Notes: generated by a model from the letters alone, not told the origin. Positions 8,206 through 18,502 are shown, numbered from the stretch's first letter. The stretch: DNA of 63,925 bases from Halobacteriales archaeon QS_3_64_16 (GCA_003021705.1 PXRJ01000053.1:1-63925); one strand, 5' to 3'. Program-made: numbers and translations.

Positions 8206-9213
8206 TTACAATCGTTCGACGATCGCCGCGGTAACCTCATCGGTGCTCGCCTCGCCGCCCAGATCGGGCGTCTGTAGTCCTGCCGAAAGCGTCTCGGTGA
8301 CCGCTTCCCGTACGTCCGCGCCCGCGGCCTCGAACTCGAAGTACTCCAGTAGGTGGGCCCCACAGAGGATCGCCGCCGCCGGGTTCGCGACTCCCTGCCC
8401 GGCGATATCGGGCGCAGTGCCGTGAACCGGCTCGAACAGTGCCCGCTCGGGGCCGACGTTCGCGCTCGCGAGTAGTCCCAAGCCGCCGACGAGTCCTGCT
8501 GCTAGATCCGAGAGGACGTCGCCCGCGAGGTTCGGACATATCACGACGCCATAGTCGGTCGGGTCACGGACCAGCTCCATGGCGAGCGCATCCATTAGCG
8601 CCGTCTCGTACTCGGCGCCCAGCTCCTCGGCTACCCTTGCGACGCTTTCTAAGAACTGGCCGTCGGTCGTCTGCATGACGTTCGCCTTGTGAGCAACGGT
8701 CACCCTATAGTCGTGCTCGGCGGCGTACTCGAAGCCGTAGCGGGCGATCCGCTCGGAGGCCTCGGCGGTGATCACCCGTGTGAGCGTTGTCACGCCGGGT
8801 GCGAGTTCGGTCTCGTGGCCCGCATAGATCCCCTCGGTGTTCTCCCGGACGAAGACCAGATCGGTCTCGGGCTGGAGCGCCCCGACACCGGGATAGGCCG
8901 TAGCGGGCCGAACGTTTGCGAAGGCGTCGATCGCGCGACGCAGCGGGATGATCACCTCGGCGGCCGTCTCGCCGGCCGCGCCGAACAGCGCCGCGTCGGC
9001 TCCGATGACGAGTTCCCGGGTCTCCTCTGGCAGTGCAGTCCCCGTCCGTTCTTTCACTCCATCGCCGGCCTCACCCGCGACGAACTCGAAGTCGATTCCC
9101 TCACGCTGGTCGGCGACCGCCTCGAGTACCTGCCGGACGGCGGGGATCACTTCCCGACCGATGCCATCGCCCGGTACGACGGCGACCCGTTTTCGACTCC
9201 TCGTTCCACTCAT
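8206..9213 (-). CDS. leuB: 3-isopropylmalate dehydrogenase
   Basis: NAD-dependent oxidative decarboxylase making 2-oxoisocaproate from 3-isopropylmalate, the third step of leucine synthesis. 335 residues. Seen: [17 protein letters not shown] at the N-terminus; [12 protein letters not shown]; the MDALAMELV and [17 protein letters not shown] stretches with the metal-binding Asp residues; and the cofactor motif [21 protein letters not shown] 9213 is one base after the leuD stop. The longer frame to 9321 would run deep into leuD and is rejected. Last gene of the ilv-leu operon. The family also holds isocitrate and tartrate dehydrogenases, but the operon settles the role. Confidence 0.95.
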   Translation of the reverse strand: MSGTRSRKRVAVVPGDGIGREVIPAVRQVLEAVADQREGIDFEFVAGEAGDGVKERTGTALPEETRELVIGADAALFGAAGETAAEVIIPLRRAIDAFANVRPATAYPGVGALQPETDLVFVRENTEGIYAGHETELAPGVTTLTRVITAEASERIARYGFEYAAEHDYRVTVAHKANVMQTTDGQFLESVARVAEELGAEYETALMDALAMELVRDPTDYGVVICPNLAGDVLSDLAAGLVGGLGLLASANVGPERALFEPVHGTAPDIAGQGVANPAAAILCGAHLLEYFEFEAAGADVREAVTETLSAGLQTPDLGGEASTDEVTAAIVERL

Positions 9214-9214
9214 C

Positions 9215-9955
9215 TCAGTCACCGCTCGCGTCGGTCGTGTCGGCCGCTTCGGTTCCCGCGTTCCGGTCTCCACTATCGCCGCCGGGAGCACCCGGCGCGC
9301 CCTCGATCGCCGAGTCCTCAATGTAGGGCAGTGACTGTGCGGTCTCGAAGATCGCTTTCCGGTTCGACTTCAGCAGCTCCGTCGTGTCCCAGACGCCCTC
9401 GAGGAGTGCGGTCCGCTGGGCCGTATCGACGGTGCCCTCTACGACGCGCTCGCCATACGAGACGGTCTCGCTCGCGATGTCGACGGTGATCTCGGTGTCG
9501 GGGTACTCTGCTACGTGATCCTGTAGCTGATTGATATCCTGGACCGGAGCGGTCACCGTCGGGATCCCGAGCGCGAGGCAGTTACCAGCGAAGATCTCGG
9601 CGAAGGACTCGCCGACGATCGCATCGATTCCCCAGCGATCGAGAGCCTGGGGGGCGTGCTCGCGCGAGGAGCCACAGCCGAAGTTCGCGTTCACGACCAG
9701 GATCGACGCGTCCTGGTATCGCTCCTCGTTGAAGGGATGGTCCGTCGGTTCGCCGTCCTGAAAGCGTTGATCGTAGAAGGCGTACTCGCCCAGCCCGTCG
9801 AAGGTGATCGCCTTGAGATACCTGGCCGGGATGATCTGGTCGGTATCGATGTCGTTCCCACGGATCGGCACCCCGGTGCCCGAGGCTGCCTCGACGGTCG
9901 GCACTCCCTCGGTATCGGCGTCGGGTTCCGATCCCGACATAGGCTCGCCGCTCAT
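9215..9955 (-). CDS. leuD: 3-isopropylmalate dehydratase small subunit
   Basis: Swivelling-domain subunit that pairs with LeuC to isomerise 2- to 3-isopropylmalate. 246 residues. Seen: the family core [20 protein letters not shown], then [33 protein letters not shown] and [11 protein letters not shown]. It is a little longer than the usual 160-210 residues: about 35 extra acidic residues at the N-terminus and an Ala/Gly/Asp-rich tail. ATG 9955 makes an ATGA overlap with the leuC stop; a second ATG at 9940 is possible. The order leuC-leuD-leuB fits coupled translation of a heterodimer followed by the next enzyme. Confidence 0.93.
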   Translation of the reverse strand: MSGEPMSGSEPDADTEGVPTVEAASGTGVPIRGNDIDTDQIIPARYLKAITFDGLGEYAFYDQRFQDGEPTDHPFNEERYQDASILVVNANFGCGSSREHAPQALDRWGIDAIVGESFAEIFAGNCLALGIPTVTAPVQDINQLQDHVAEYPDTEITVDIASETVSYGERVVEGTVDTAQRTALLEGVWDTTELLKSNRKAIFETAQSLPYIEDSAIEGAPGAPGGDSGDRNAGTEAADTTDASGD

Positions 9956-11373
9956 GCTGGGGCCACCTCCCGGAGCGTCCGCACGTCGGTGACCTCGCCT
10001 TCGATCGCCGCGGCGGCGACCATCACGGGGCTCATGAGCACGGTCCGGCCCTCCTTCGAGCCCTGTCGGCCCACGAAGTTCCGGTTTGAGGACGAAGCAC
10101 ACCGTTCGTCGCCTCGGAGTTGGTCCTCGTTCATACCGAGACACATCGAACAACCCGCCCCGCGCCACTCGAAACCAGCCTCGGTGAAAACTCGATCCAG
10201 CCCCTCGTGCTCGGCGGCTTCCTTCACCCGCTGGCTGCCGGGGACGACCAGCGCGCGCACGTCGGGGTGGACCTCCCGACCCTCGATGACCTCGGCCGCG
10301 GCCCGCAGGTCGGCCAGTCGAGCGTTCGTACACGAGCCTAAGAACGCCACGTCGATACCGTAGCCCTCCATCCGATCGCCCGGCGAGACGTCCATGTGTT
10401 CCTGGGCGCGCCGGGCGACCTCGCGGTCGCTCTCGGGGAAGTCCTCGGGATCGGGAATGGGTTCGGAGATTCCGATGCCCTGCCCTGGAGTGGTGCCCCA
10501 GGTGACGACCGGCTCGATCTCGCTCCCGTCAATCTCGACCACGTCGTCGTATTCCGCGTTCTCCTCGGACCGGATTTCCTCCCAGTAGGCCTTGTGGCGC
10601 TCGAATTTCTCGGGATCGTCCCGGAAGGCGTCGGTCTCCCGAAGCCACTCGTAGGTGGTTGCGTCGGGGTTGATATAGCCCGCACGAGCGCCGCCCTCGA
10701 CGGACATGTTACAGATCGACATCCGGCCTTCCATGTCGAGTGCCTCGATGGCTTCCCCGCCGTACTCGTAGACGTGGCCCACCCCGCCGTCGGTCCCCAG
10801 CCGGCGGATGATCGTGAGAATCACGTCCTTCGCACCGACGTAGGGGCCGAGTTCGCCGGTTACCTCGACACGTCTGACGTTCTGTTTTTCCATCGCCACC
10901 GTTTGAGTAGCGAAGACGTCTCTGATCTGGCTCGTCCCGATCCCGAAAGCCAGCGCGCCGAAGGCACCGTGAGTCGAGGTATGGGAGTCCCCACAGACGA
11001 TCGTCGTGCCCGGCTGGGTGAGGCCCTGCTCCGGGCCGATCACGTGGACGATCCCCTGATCGCCGGTGTCAGGGTGGTCGAACTCGATGCCCGTCCCCGC
11101 GACGTTCGCTTCGAGTTCGGCCATCATCTCCTCCGCGGCGTCGTCGGCATAGGGCCGGGACTGATCGGCGGTCGGGACGATGTGATCGACTGTCGCGTGT
11201 GTGAGTTCGGGGTAGGCGACCTCGATGTCCCGTTCGGCGAGCATCCCGAAGGCCTGGGGACTGGTCACCTCGTGGATGAGATGCAAGCCGACGAACAGCT
11301 GGGTCTGGCCCGTCGGGAGTTCGGTGACCGTGTGGCGATCCCAGACCTTGTCGTAGAGGGTGCCCGAACTCAT
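9952..11373 (-). CDS. leuC: 3-isopropylmalate dehydratase large subunit
   Basis: Aconitase-superfamily subunit with a 4Fe-4S cluster, 473 residues. Seen: [16 protein letters not shown] at the start, [21 protein letters not shown], and the three cluster cysteines in [13 protein letters not shown] and [14 protein letters not shown] with RNFVGRQG after them. Length is normal for the archaeal/bacterial LeuC branch. ATG 11373 overlaps the stop of the 113-residue ORF by ATGA. Works in the cytosol with LeuD. Homoaconitase is a possible alternative for single genes, but the operon with leuA, leuB and leuD points to leucine synthesis. Confidence 0.95.
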   Translation of the reverse strand: MSSGTLYDKVWDRHTVTELPTGQTQLFVGLHLIHEVTSPQAFGMLAERDIEVAYPELTHATVDHIVPTADQSRPYADDAAEEMMAELEANVAGTGIEFDHPDTGDQGIVHVIGPEQGLTQPGTTIVCGDSHTSTHGAFGALAFGIGTSQIRDVFATQTVAMEKQNVRRVEVTGELGPYVGAKDVILTIIRRLGTDGGVGHVYEYGGEAIEALDMEGRMSICNMSVEGGARAGYINPDATTYEWLRETDAFRDDPEKFERHKAYWEEIRSEENAEYDDVVEIDGSEIEPVVTWGTTPGQGIGISEPIPDPEDFPESDREVARRAQEHMDVSPGDRMEGYGIDVAFLGSCTNARLADLRAAAEVIEGREVHPDVRALVVPGSQRVKEAAEHEGLDRVFTEAGFEWRGAGCSMCLGMNEDQLRGDERCASSSNRNFVGRQGSKEGRTVLMSPVMVAAAAIEGEVTDVRTLREVAPA

Positions 11374-11711
11374 CGCTCTTCTCGGCCCTCGCCGCCGCGC
11401 TCGTGGACGCGATTGACGGTCTCGTCGTTCGGTGGGGCGTGATCGACGTCGGACATTCGCTCGTCGGCTCCCTTGTTCTCCGCCGTGGCCTCGCTCTCCT
11501 CGCTTCCCTCGGCGGGGCCCGGCTCCCCCCCGTCGGCGACGATCGTCGGGCCGCGCTTGTAGGCGATCGCCGCGCCGAAGGGTGCGTCGGTGTGAGGGTG
11601 GGTGTGATCGACGTCCCCGATCGTCGGCCGGTAGTCCGCTTCGGGGCTGCTCTCGGTCCCGGTACCGTGACCGGTATCGTAATCGGTTGTAGTAGTGGCC
11701 GTCTGTTTCAT
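11370..11711 (-). CDS. Small acidic His-rich protein between ilvC and leuC
   Basis: Protein of 113 residues with no recognised domain, coupled by ATGA overlaps to ilvC before it and leuC after it. It is low in complexity: a Thr/Gly start ([16 protein letters not shown]), a [12 protein letters not shown] stretch with three His, then [16 protein letters not shown] and an acidic, Glu/Ala/Asp-rich second half. The middle ([17 protein letters not shown]) is the only part that looks conserved. From memory, other haloarchaeal ilv-leu operons carry a short hypothetical ORF at this point. That would argue for a real role, perhaps a chaperone-like or metal-binding accessory of LeuC, but this is inference. 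Confidence 0.65.
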   Translation of the reverse strand: MKQTATTTTDYDTGHGTGTESSPEADYRPTIGDVDHTHPHTDAPFGAAIAYKRGPTIVADGGEPGPAEGSEESEATAENKGADERMSDVDHAPPNDETVNRVHERGGEGREER

Positions 11712-12799
11712 GCGCGTACCTCCTCGCGGTCGCTCTCTTCGTCCTCGGCTTCGCTGTCTTCTTCGGCCCAGGCGAACAGCTCGCGGAGCTGTTCGCCGAC
11801 CGCCTCGATCTCGTGGGCTTTCTCCTGCTGGCGGAGTTGGCGGTAGGTCGGCCGGTTCGCCTGGTTCTCGGTGATCCACTCGCGGGCGAACTGACCGTCC
11901 TGTACGTCTTCTAAGACCTGTTCCATGTTCTCACGAGCGTGATCGTCGACCACGGCCCGCCCTCGAGTGAGCCCGCCGTACTCGGCGGTATCGCTCACCG
12001 AGTCGTACATCGCGCCGATCCCGCCCTCGTACATGAGATCGACGATGAGTTTCATCTCGTTCAGACATTCGAAGTAGGCCATCTCGGGGGAGTACCCGGC
12101 ATCGACGAGGGTTTCGTAGCCGGCTTTGATGAGTTCTGCAATCCCGCCACAGAGCACCGCTTGCTCGCCGAACAGATCGGTCTCGGTCTCCTCCTGAAAG
12201 GTGGTTTCGACGACGCCCGCCCGCGCACAGCCGATCGCTTGCGCGTAGGCCAGGGCTTCCTGCTTGGCCTCGCCGGTGGCGTCCCGGTAGATCGCGAGCA
12301 ACCCGGGAGTCCCTTCGCGGTTCTCGTAGTTCCGCCGGACGAGATGCCCCGGCGATTTGGGTGCGATCATCGTCACGTCGACGTCCTCGGGGGGACGGAT
12401 CTGGCCGTAGTGGATGTTGAAGCCGTGTGCGAACTGGAGGGTGTTCCCGGGTTCGAGCCCCTCGCGGATCGCCTCGTAGACCGCAGGTTGAACGGTATCG
12501 GGAACGAGCATCGAGACGATGTCGGCCTCGGCGGCCGCCTCCGCGGGCGTCCGTACGTCCAGGCCATCGTCCTCGGCGGCGCTCCAGGAAGAGGAATCCT
12601 CCCGGAGCCCCACGATCACGTCGACCTCGCTGTCGGCTAAGTTCTGGGCGTGGGCGTGGCCCTGACTGCCGTAGCCAAGCACTGCGACGGTTTTTTCGGC
12701 GATGTAGGAGGTGTCTGCGTCCTCGTCGTAGTAGATCGTCGCTCGTTCCGCGCCGTCCGCCGTGCCTATCGTGTCGTCGGTGGTAGTGTCTGGAGTCAT
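11708..12799 (-). CDS. ilvC: Ketol-acid reductoisomerase
   Basis: NADPH-dependent isomerase-reductase of valine and isoleucine synthesis, 363 residues, class I (short) form. Seen: [20 protein letters not shown], the Rossmann motif [30 protein letters not shown], the metal-binding [13 protein letters not shown] and the knotted helical domain with [19 protein letters not shown]. The tail is Glu/Asp-rich, as usual in halophiles. ATG 12799 is 22 bases after the ilvN stop. It acts on acetolactate from IlvBN, encoded just upstream. Confidence 0.95.
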   Translation of the reverse strand: MTPDTTTDDTIGTADGAERATIYYDEDADTSYIAEKTVAVLGYGSQGHAHAQNLADSEVDVIVGLREDSSSWSAAEDDGLDVRTPAEAAAEADIVSMLVPDTVQPAVYEAIREGLEPGNTLQFAHGFNIHYGQIRPPEDVDVTMIAPKSPGHLVRRNYENREGTPGLLAIYRDATGEAKQEALAYAQAIGCARAGVVETTFQEETETDLFGEQAVLCGGIAELIKAGYETLVDAGYSPEMAYFECLNEMKLIVDLMYEGGIGAMYDSVSDTAEYGGLTRGRAVVDDHARENMEQVLEDVQDGQFAREWITENQANRPTYRQLRQQEKAHEIEAVGEQLRELFAWAEEDSEAEDEESDREEVRA

Positions 12800-12821
12800 G
12801 TGGTTGGTCGTATGGGTTGTA

Positions 12822-13580
12822 TCAGTCGTCGGCTGCGCCGTTCGTTCGGCTCTCGGTTCCGGTCCCGGCCCCAGTCCTGGTTCCGTTCACGAGTCGCTCG
12901 TAGCGCTCCTCTTCGGCGTCGGTCGTCCACTCCTCGCCGCGGGCCAGTGCGGTCCCGCCGGTGCGGGCGAGCTCTCGGATGCCGAACTGCCGATAGGCGT
13001 CGATCGCGTCGTCGATCTTCCCCTCGTCGCCGATGATCTCGACGGTGATCGTCCGCGGGCCGGCATCCAGCGTCCGGCCGTCGTACATCTCGGTGATCGC
13101 CTGGACTTTTTCCGGTTCCTCGCCGTGGACCTTACAGATCACGAGCTCTCGCTGGATCGCATCCGAGCCCAACTCCCGGACCGAGATCACGGGGATGAGC
13201 TTCTCTAGTTGCTTTTCGACCTGGCGGATCCCCGGGTCGGGCTCCTCGATGACGAGGGTAATTCTGGACGTCTCGGGGTTCGTCGTCGGCCCCACGGTCA
13301 GGGACTCGATGTTGAACTGCCGGCGGCTCACGAGTCCGGTGACCGTCGCGAGCACCCCCGGATCGTTCGCCACCAGCGCGGAGATGGCCGTCCGGCGCGG
13401 GACATAGGACGCTTCGGCCTGGGGGTCGATCCTGATCCCCTGGGAACTGCGCCGGCCCTGGGGCCGTTCGCGCTCCTCGGGCCGGGGTCCCTCTAAGCCC
13501 TGTTCGTGCCGTCCCTCCTGCTGGCTGCCTGCGCCCCTATCGGCGTCGCCGCCATCGTTATCGTTACTATCGGAACTCAT
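12822..13580 (-). CDS. ilvN: Acetolactate synthase small (regulatory) subunit
   Basis: Regulatory ACT-domain subunit of acetohydroxyacid synthase; it binds branched-chain amino acids for feedback control. 252 residues, longer than the bacterial 160-180 because of an acidic N-terminal extension of about 65 residues and a charged tail. Seen: [54 protein letters not shown], and a second ACT-like C-terminal part with [22 protein letters not shown] 13580 makes ATGA with the ilvB stop; the longer frame to 13841 lies inside ilvB and is rejected. Confidence 0.93.
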   Translation of the reverse strand: MSSDSNDNDGGDADRGAGSQQEGRHEQGLEGPRPEERERPQGRRSSQGIRIDPQAEASYVPRRTAISALVANDPGVLATVTGLVSRRQFNIESLTVGPTTNPETSRITLVIEEPDPGIRQVEKQLEKLIPVISVRELGSDAIQRELVICKVHGEEPEKVQAITEMYDGRTLDAGPRTITVEIIGDEGKIDDAIDAYRQFGIRELARTGGTALARGEEWTTDAEEERYERLVNGTRTGAGTGTESRTNGAADD

Positions 13581-15481
13581 AGCTGGTCCTCCGAGAGGGC
13601 GAACTGGGCGTTGTCCCCGCCGCTCGCGACCATCGGGTAGACGTTCTCCGCCGGGTCGATGTGGGCGTCGACCACGGCTGGCCCGTCGTACTCGCGGGCT
13701 TCCTGTAGGGTATCGGCGACATCGTCGTATTCCTGAAGGGTGAGCCCTTTCGCGCCGAAGGCTTCCGCGAGTTTGGCGAAGTCGGGGAGCCAGGGGTACT
13801 CGGAAGCCATCCGCCGGCGCTCGAAGAAGGCGTCCTGCCACTGCCGGACCATCCCGATCGCCTCGTTGTTGAGGACGACGACGGTGATATCGAGGTTCTC
13901 ACGCACTGCGACTGAGAGCCCCTGGCTGGTCATCAGGAAGGAACCGTCGCCGTCGAAACAGACGACCTCCCGGTCGGGGGCGGCGACCTTCGCGCCGATG
14001 GCCGAGGGCAACCCATAGCCCATCGTTCCCAGGCCGTGGCTCGAAATCCACGTCCGGGGATGGCGAAAGGTCCAGTACTGGCTCGCCCACATCTGGTGTT
14101 GGCCCACGCCCGAGGTGACGATCGTGTCCTCCGGGCAGGCTTCACACATCGCCTCGACGACGAACTGTGGCTTGAGCGGTGCGTCGTCGGGGGTCGGGTA
14201 GTCCATCGGGTACTCGGCTTTCCACTCGGTGCATCGTTCGCGCCAGGCCGCGTAGGCCTCGGAGGAGCTGTCCTCGGCGTCGAAGGCGTCGCCCATCGCG
14301 CCGGCTAACTGGTCGAGGACGGCCCCGGCGTCGCCCACCAGGGGATGATCGGCGTGGATGTTCTTCGAGATCTCGGCGGGATCGACGTCGACGTGGATCA
14401 CCTCGGCGTCGGGCGCGAAGGTCTCGATGCCCCCGGTGAGACGGTCGTCGAAACGGGTGCCGACCGCGAGCAGACAGTCGGTGTGGGAGATGGCCATATT
14501 CGCATAGCCAGTCCCGTGCATCCCGGCCCACGACAGGCACAGGTCGTGGTCCTCGGGGAACGTACCGATACCCGGCATCGTCGTCACGACCGGAATCCCG
14601 TGTTCGGTGGCGAAGTCCCGGAGTTCCGGCGACGCCTCGCCCTTCGTGACGCCCCCGCCAGAGAGGATCAGAGGCTGTTCGGCGCTCGCGAGCGCGCGGG
14701 CAGCTTCCTCGACCGCCGCGGCGTCGGCCTCCTCGGGCACCTCGTAGTACTGGGGCAGTTCCGGACTATCGGGCTCGTGGTCGGTCTCGCCCACCGAGAC
14801 GTCTTTGGGTAGATCCACCAGGGTCGGGCCCTGGCGACCGGCTTCCGCGAGCGCGAACGCCTCGCCGACCGTATCGCCGACCGTCTCGCTGTCGTCGGCG
14901 AAGTAGTTCGCTTTGGTGATCGGCCGGGTTACTCCCACAGTATCGGTTTCCTGGAAGGCGTCGTTGCCGACGAAACTCGTCGGGACTTGCCCGGTGAGCG
15001 CCAGTAGTGGATCGGAATCCATGTCGGCGTCGGCGATCCCGGTCACGAGGTTGGTCGCGCCCGGCCCCGAGGTCGCCATACACACTCCAGGCGTGCCGGT
15101 GACTTGGCCGTAGGCGTCCGCGGCGTGGGCCGCGCCCTGCTCGTGGGCCATCGTGACGTGGGTGAGCGCAGAATCGTACAGGCCGTCGTAGACGGGCATG
15201 ATCGCCCCGCCCTGAACGCCGAAGACGTGTTCGACCCCTGCGCCCTCGAGCGCGTGGGCGATCGATCCCGCGCCGGTTTCGACGGCTGGTCGGTCGCTCG
15301 GGCCGTCCGCCCCGGTCTCGGGTTCGAGTTCAGCTTCGACCCTGGCTTCGGTCGTCGTCCCGGCACCCGCCTCCGATGTCGTTCCGCCGTCGGTCTCGGT
15401 AGCTTCTGTCTCTGGGTTGGCTGCCGGGTCGCCCTCGGCGTCTGCCTCGGTACTGGTCACCTGGTCCGTTCGCTCGCTCAC
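13577..15481 (-). CDS. ilvB: Acetolactate synthase large (catalytic) subunit
   Basis: Thiamine-diphosphate enzyme that condenses pyruvate into acetolactate or acetohydroxybutyrate. About 634 residues. Seen: VFGVQGGAIMPVYDGLYDS, the cofactor-activating Glu in AHEQGAAHAADAYG, GPGATNLVTGIADA, RFDDRLTGGIETFAPDAE, and the thiamine motif DGDGSFLMTSQGLS followed by VVVLNNEAIGMVRQ. The first 70 or so residues are an acidic Thr/Ala/Glu low-complexity extension. There is no ATG; GTG at 15481 (VSERTDQ) is my choice, with GTGs at 15487 and 15490 as alternatives. It is coupled to ilvN by ATGA. A 377-base region with a perfect inverted repeat lies upstream. Confidence 0.94.
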   Translation of the reverse strand: MSERTDQVTSTEADAEGDPAANPETEATETDGGTTSEAGAGTTTEARVEAELEPETGADGPSDRPAVETGAGSIAHALEGAGVEHVFGVQGGAIMPVYDGLYDSALTHVTMAHEQGAAHAADAYGQVTGTPGVCMATSGPGATNLVTGIADADMDSDPLLALTGQVPTSFVGNDAFQETDTVGVTRPITKANYFADDSETVGDTVGEAFALAEAGRQGPTLVDLPKDVSVGETDHEPDSPELPQYYEVPEEADAAAVEEAARALASAEQPLILSGGGVTKGEASPELRDFATEHGIPVVTTMPGIGTFPEDHDLCLSWAGMHGTGYANMAISHTDCLLAVGTRFDDRLTGGIETFAPDAEVIHVDVDPAEISKNIHADHPLVGDAGAVLDQLAGAMGDAFDAEDSSSEAYAAWRERCTEWKAEYPMDYPTPDDAPLKPQFVVEAMCEACPEDTIVTSGVGQHQMWASQYWTFRHPRTWISSHGLGTMGYGLPSAIGAKVAAPDREVVCFDGDGSFLMTSQGLSVAVRENLDITVVVLNNEAIGMVRQWQDAFFERRRMASEYPWLPDFAKLAEAFGAKGLTLQEYDDVADTLQEAREYDGPAVVDAHIDPAENVYPMVASGGDNAQFALSEDQL

Positions 15482-15858
15482 TGGCACCACCCCCGACGAG
15501 CGTGGGCCGGTGTGGTGGTCCGTGGGCGATACCCTCGTCGTTCGCGTGCGGGCGGTCTTCGTGGTTGTCGTGTCATCGGTTGTCGTAGTCGGGAACAGCG
15601 TCCCTGATCGGTCGGGAGTCGATACGGGCGTCGGTGGGGAGAAAGTAGTATGTAGGGGCTTATGCCCCTACGATGATCGACGCGCGGACGACACCGCTCG
15701 GCATCGGCGTGCCGGTCGGCGGGTGTCGTCCCATTACCGGACAGATCCGAGCGCCATCGGTAATAAAGGTTCCGTGTCGCACGGTACTCGCGTCGTCGCG
15801 AGGTCGATGGCAGGACCGCTAAGCGTGGCTGCCGGTCGGGGGCACCTGCAGGATGCAT
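15482..15858. other. Intergenic control region between leuA and ilvB
   Basis: A 377-base gene-free stretch upstream of the ilvB-to-leuB operon (minus strand). It holds a TATA-like CTTTATTA (minus strand, 15761-15769), a second weaker element inside the inverted repeat at 15652-15671, and no convincing ORF. If the first element is used, the ilvB mRNA would have a leader of about 250 bases with the inverted repeat inside it; if the second is used, the repeat would overlap the core promoter. Confidence 0.5.
15652..15671. repeat. Perfect 8-bp inverted repeat upstream of ilvB
   Basis: GTAGGGGC-TTAT-GCCCCTAC: two perfect 8-base arms around a 4-base centre. On the minus strand the centre reads GCATAAGC, which looks like a core promoter element. 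It could be a repressor operator or an RNA hairpin in the ilvB leader. It lies about 170 bases before the ilvB start. Confidence 0.6.
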
Positions 15859-17122
15859 TCAGACCTCGACCTCCGAGCGGTCGTTTTCCTCTTTGCTCTC
15901 CTGCTTTCCCTCTTCGCGGGGGATGTCGGCGTCCCGGGCGAACTCCAGTAGGACCTCGGCGGTGATCCGTCCGCTCTCCGCGCCGAAGTCCTTAACCCGG
16001 CGGGTCACTTTCTTCACCTCCTCGTCGCTCGGCTGGAAACCCGCCTCGAGCAACCGTTCACGCACCGAGTGGGTGCCGGTGTGTTTGCCCAATACTAACT
16101 CGCGTTCGGCACCGACCATCTCGGGGGTCATCACGCCCGGCTCGAAGGTATCTGAGTTCTCGATCACGCCCGCTGCGTGGATCCCGGATTCGTGGGAGAA
16201 GGCGTTCGCACCTACTACCGGCTTGTTCGCCGGGGTGGGCATCTCAGAGCACTCCTCGACGAGCCGCGAGAGTTCGGTCAGGCGCGTCGTGTCGATCCCA
16301 GTATCGACCCCATAGAGGGATTCGGCGGCCATGACGATCTCCTCGTAGGCGGCGTTGCCTGCCCGCTCGCCGATCCCGTTGACCGATACCTGCGCCTGGG
16401 CCGCCCCTGCCTCGAAGCCAGCGAGCGCGTTCGCGCTCGCGAGCCCGAAGTCGCCATGACAGTGGACGTCGATCCGGGCGTCGATGTGTTCGTCGACGAA
16501 TCGAACCAACTCGCCCATCCGCGTCGGCGTGGCCACGCCACAGGTATCCGGGATGTTGAGCCAATCGATACCTGCTGCCGATACCGCTTGTAGGACTTCA
16601 GCGAGGAAGTCCTGGTGGGTGCGGGTGGCGTCCATCGGCGAGAACATCACCGGGACGCCGGCCTCTCGGACCTGCTCGATCGAGTCGACCGAGCGCTCAA
16701 GGACCTCCTCCCGGGAGGAGTGCATCGAGTCCTCGATCTGGACATCGCTGGTGCTCACGAACAGGTGGACGAGGTCGACGCCCGCGTCGAGGGCGGCCTC
16801 GATGTCGCCCTCGACGATCCGGGCCAACCCACAGGTCGTCGCCTGCGTGTTGGCAGCGATGTCCCGGACGGTCTCGAACTCAGTCCGGGAGTTGACCGGG
16901 AACCCAGCCTCGATGACGTGGGTGCCCATCTCGTCGAGCAGCCCCGCTATCTCGCGTTTGTCCTCAGGCGAGAACGAGGTTCGTGGTGACTGTTCCCCAT
17001 CGCGGAGCGTGGTGTCGAAGACCCGCGCCGTCTCGATCTCAGAAGTGGTGGCTAACGTGCCCTCGAAGAACTCGACCTGCCGGGGTATCCGACGAAGCCT
17101 CCGATCGGTTTCGGTTTGACAT
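15859..17122 (-). pseudogene. leuA: 2-isopropylmalate synthase, with a +1 frameshift near the start
   Basis: Acetyl-CoA-dependent enzyme making 2-isopropylmalate, the first committed step of leucine synthesis; about 420 residues after correction. Seen: VEFFEGTLATTSEIETARVF, FDTTLRDGEQSPRTSF, THVIEAGFPVNS, IDVHCHGDFGLASANALAGF, NGIGERAGNA and HESGIHAAGVIENSDTFEP, all metal and substrate motifs present. The conserved frame has no ATG or GTG before residue 60. An ATG at 17122 sits 28 bases after a clear TATA box but is one base out of frame. Removing one base at the GGGG run at 17082-17085 joins them (MSNRNRSEASSD then QVEFFEG). Either a base-call error or a real lesion; the operon context favours a working gene. 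Confidence 0.85.
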
Positions 17123-17145
17123 CACCTGTTCTGGGATGTACGAGT

Positions 17146-17153
17146 CATATAAA
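17146..17153 (-). promoter_or_regulatory. TATA element of leuA
   Basis: The minus strand reads CTTTATATGAC here, centred 28 bases upstream of the ATG at 17122. It supports a leaderless leuA transcript and therefore that start codon, which lies out of frame with the conserved protein. The rest of 17154-17411 shows nothing clear. Confidence 0.65.
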
Positions 17154-17411
17154 GCTGTCCCTCCGTAGTCCTCGAACTGTCGAGAGTCGGAACGTACCGG
17201 TCACGTCCCCGGAAACCCGCCGGCATCAATGGCTCGAAAGAACTACCGTGACACTATATGTATCGATATCGTACTAGCGCTCTTCGGTGGCTCACTCGTC
17301 GATCGACCGTAGGAGTCCCCCGTTTCGGTGCCGGAGAGAACACTAACCGACTGGCGCGCGCCACACGATCGGGGTCGGCGAGTTACCCTGCCGTCCCGGC
17401 GAGAAAGGGAT

Positions 17412-17708
17412 ATGAGCGGGTTCGATCTCGACCTGGGGGTGGTCGAGCAGCAGATGGACGAAGACGAGGACGCCGATGCGGAGGGACGAGTCGTGTTGGG
17501 TGTCCTCGATGGGACGACTCCACCCGCCGAGTGGGTCGGGACGATAGAGGACGGCTCGGTGCTCGTGCTCTCGATCGAGGGGGATCTGAACGAACTGGCC
17601 GCCGAGTTCGCCCGCGACATCAAGGAACTGGGTGGCGGGCTCATGCACTTCCGGTCGTTCCTGATCCTGACCCCACCCGGCATCGCGATCGATACCGATC
17701 GACTATAG
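17412..17708 (+). CDS. DUF5779-like haloarchaeal protein
   Basis: Protein of 98 residues, which I recognise as the haloarchaeal DUF5779 type. Seen: MSGFDLDLGVVEQQM, then GRVVLGVLDGTTPPAEW, VLVLSIEGDLNELAAEFARD, KELGGGLMHFRSFLILTPPG and a final IDTDRL. ATG 17412 is chosen over one at 17328 because the family starts with xxFDLDL. The compact alternating alpha/beta pattern suggests a small cytosolic globular protein. Function unknown. No operon partner. Confidence 0.8.
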   Translation: MSGFDLDLGVVEQQMDEDEDADAEGRVVLGVLDGTTPPAEWVGTIEDGSVLVLSIEGDLNELAAEFARDIKELGGGLMHFRSFLILTPPGIAIDTDRL

Positions 17709-17841
17709 AGCACCCTCGACCGCGCTCTCCTCCGATTGGACGGATCCGGGAGACGGTCTTCGGTTTTCTCGTCGGCCCACCGCTCAGTCGATCGGTGATC
17801 GGCGTCGGAGTGTTTTAATCCTGGCCGGTCGAGAAGCGGGT

Positions 17842-18502
17842 ATGCCGATGAAAGGCTCCGGTCCGGCGACCGACGTTCAGGAGATCGACCGGTTCGACGG
17901 CGGTGTCGGCTGGATCGCCTACCCCGACGAGCGGATGCACCCTGGCTGTCGACGGCGATCTCTGGCTCGTCGATCCGGTCGACGCCGAGGGGCTTGACGA
18001 CTCCCTGGCCGAAGAAGGCGAGGTCCGTGGCGTCGTCGTCCTGCTCGATCGCCACGAGCGCGACGCTGCCCGCCTCGCCCGCCGGCACGACGTCTCGGTC
18101 CACCTCCCGGTCTGGATGACGGGTCTCGCGAGCGATCTCGACGCGCCGGTCGAACCCATCCGAACGGAACTCGCCGACACGGGCTATCGCCTCCAGCGCG
18201 TCCTCGATACCCCCTTCTGGAAGGAAGCGGCGCTCGTAAGCGACGAGACGCTGCTCGTCCCGGAGGCACTGGGCACGGCCGCGTACTACAGGACCGAAAC
18301 CGAGCGCCTCGGCGTCCATCCGATGTTGCGTGCGTTTCCGCCCCGACGCCTCCGCGGTCTCGCACCCGATCGCGTGCTTCTCGGCCACGGGAAGGGAATC
18401 GCCACCGACGCGAGCGATGCGCTGGCCGAAGCCCTCCGCAGGTCGCGTCGGCGCGCACCTCAGCTCTACGCGCGAACCGTCCGATCACTCCTCTCCTGGT
18501 GA
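17842..18502 (+). pseudogene. MBL-fold-like haloarchaeal protein with a +1 frameshift
   Basis: Conserved haloarchaeal protein of about 219 residues, broken near residue 31. The first frame, from ATG 17842, gives FDGGVGWIAYPDE; the next frame, +1, continues TLAVDGDLWLVDPVDAEGLD, then GVVVLLDRHERDAARLARRH and ends with VLLGHGKGIATDAS. Removing one G at 17933-17934 makes a continuous protein. The order (strand, DGDLWLVDPVDA, LLDRHxRDA, LGHGKGI) resembles metallo-beta-lactamase relatives that keep DRHxRD in place of HxHxDH. The first ATG is well placed after a purine-rich stretch. Probably one gene with one extra base in the read. Confidence 0.65.

Noticed and set aside
17243-18388. 381-codon minus-strand open frame
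   Set aside because: It runs antisense to the DUF5779-like gene and the MBL-like gene and has an Arg/Ser-rich, patternless protein; it is a by-product of high GC.
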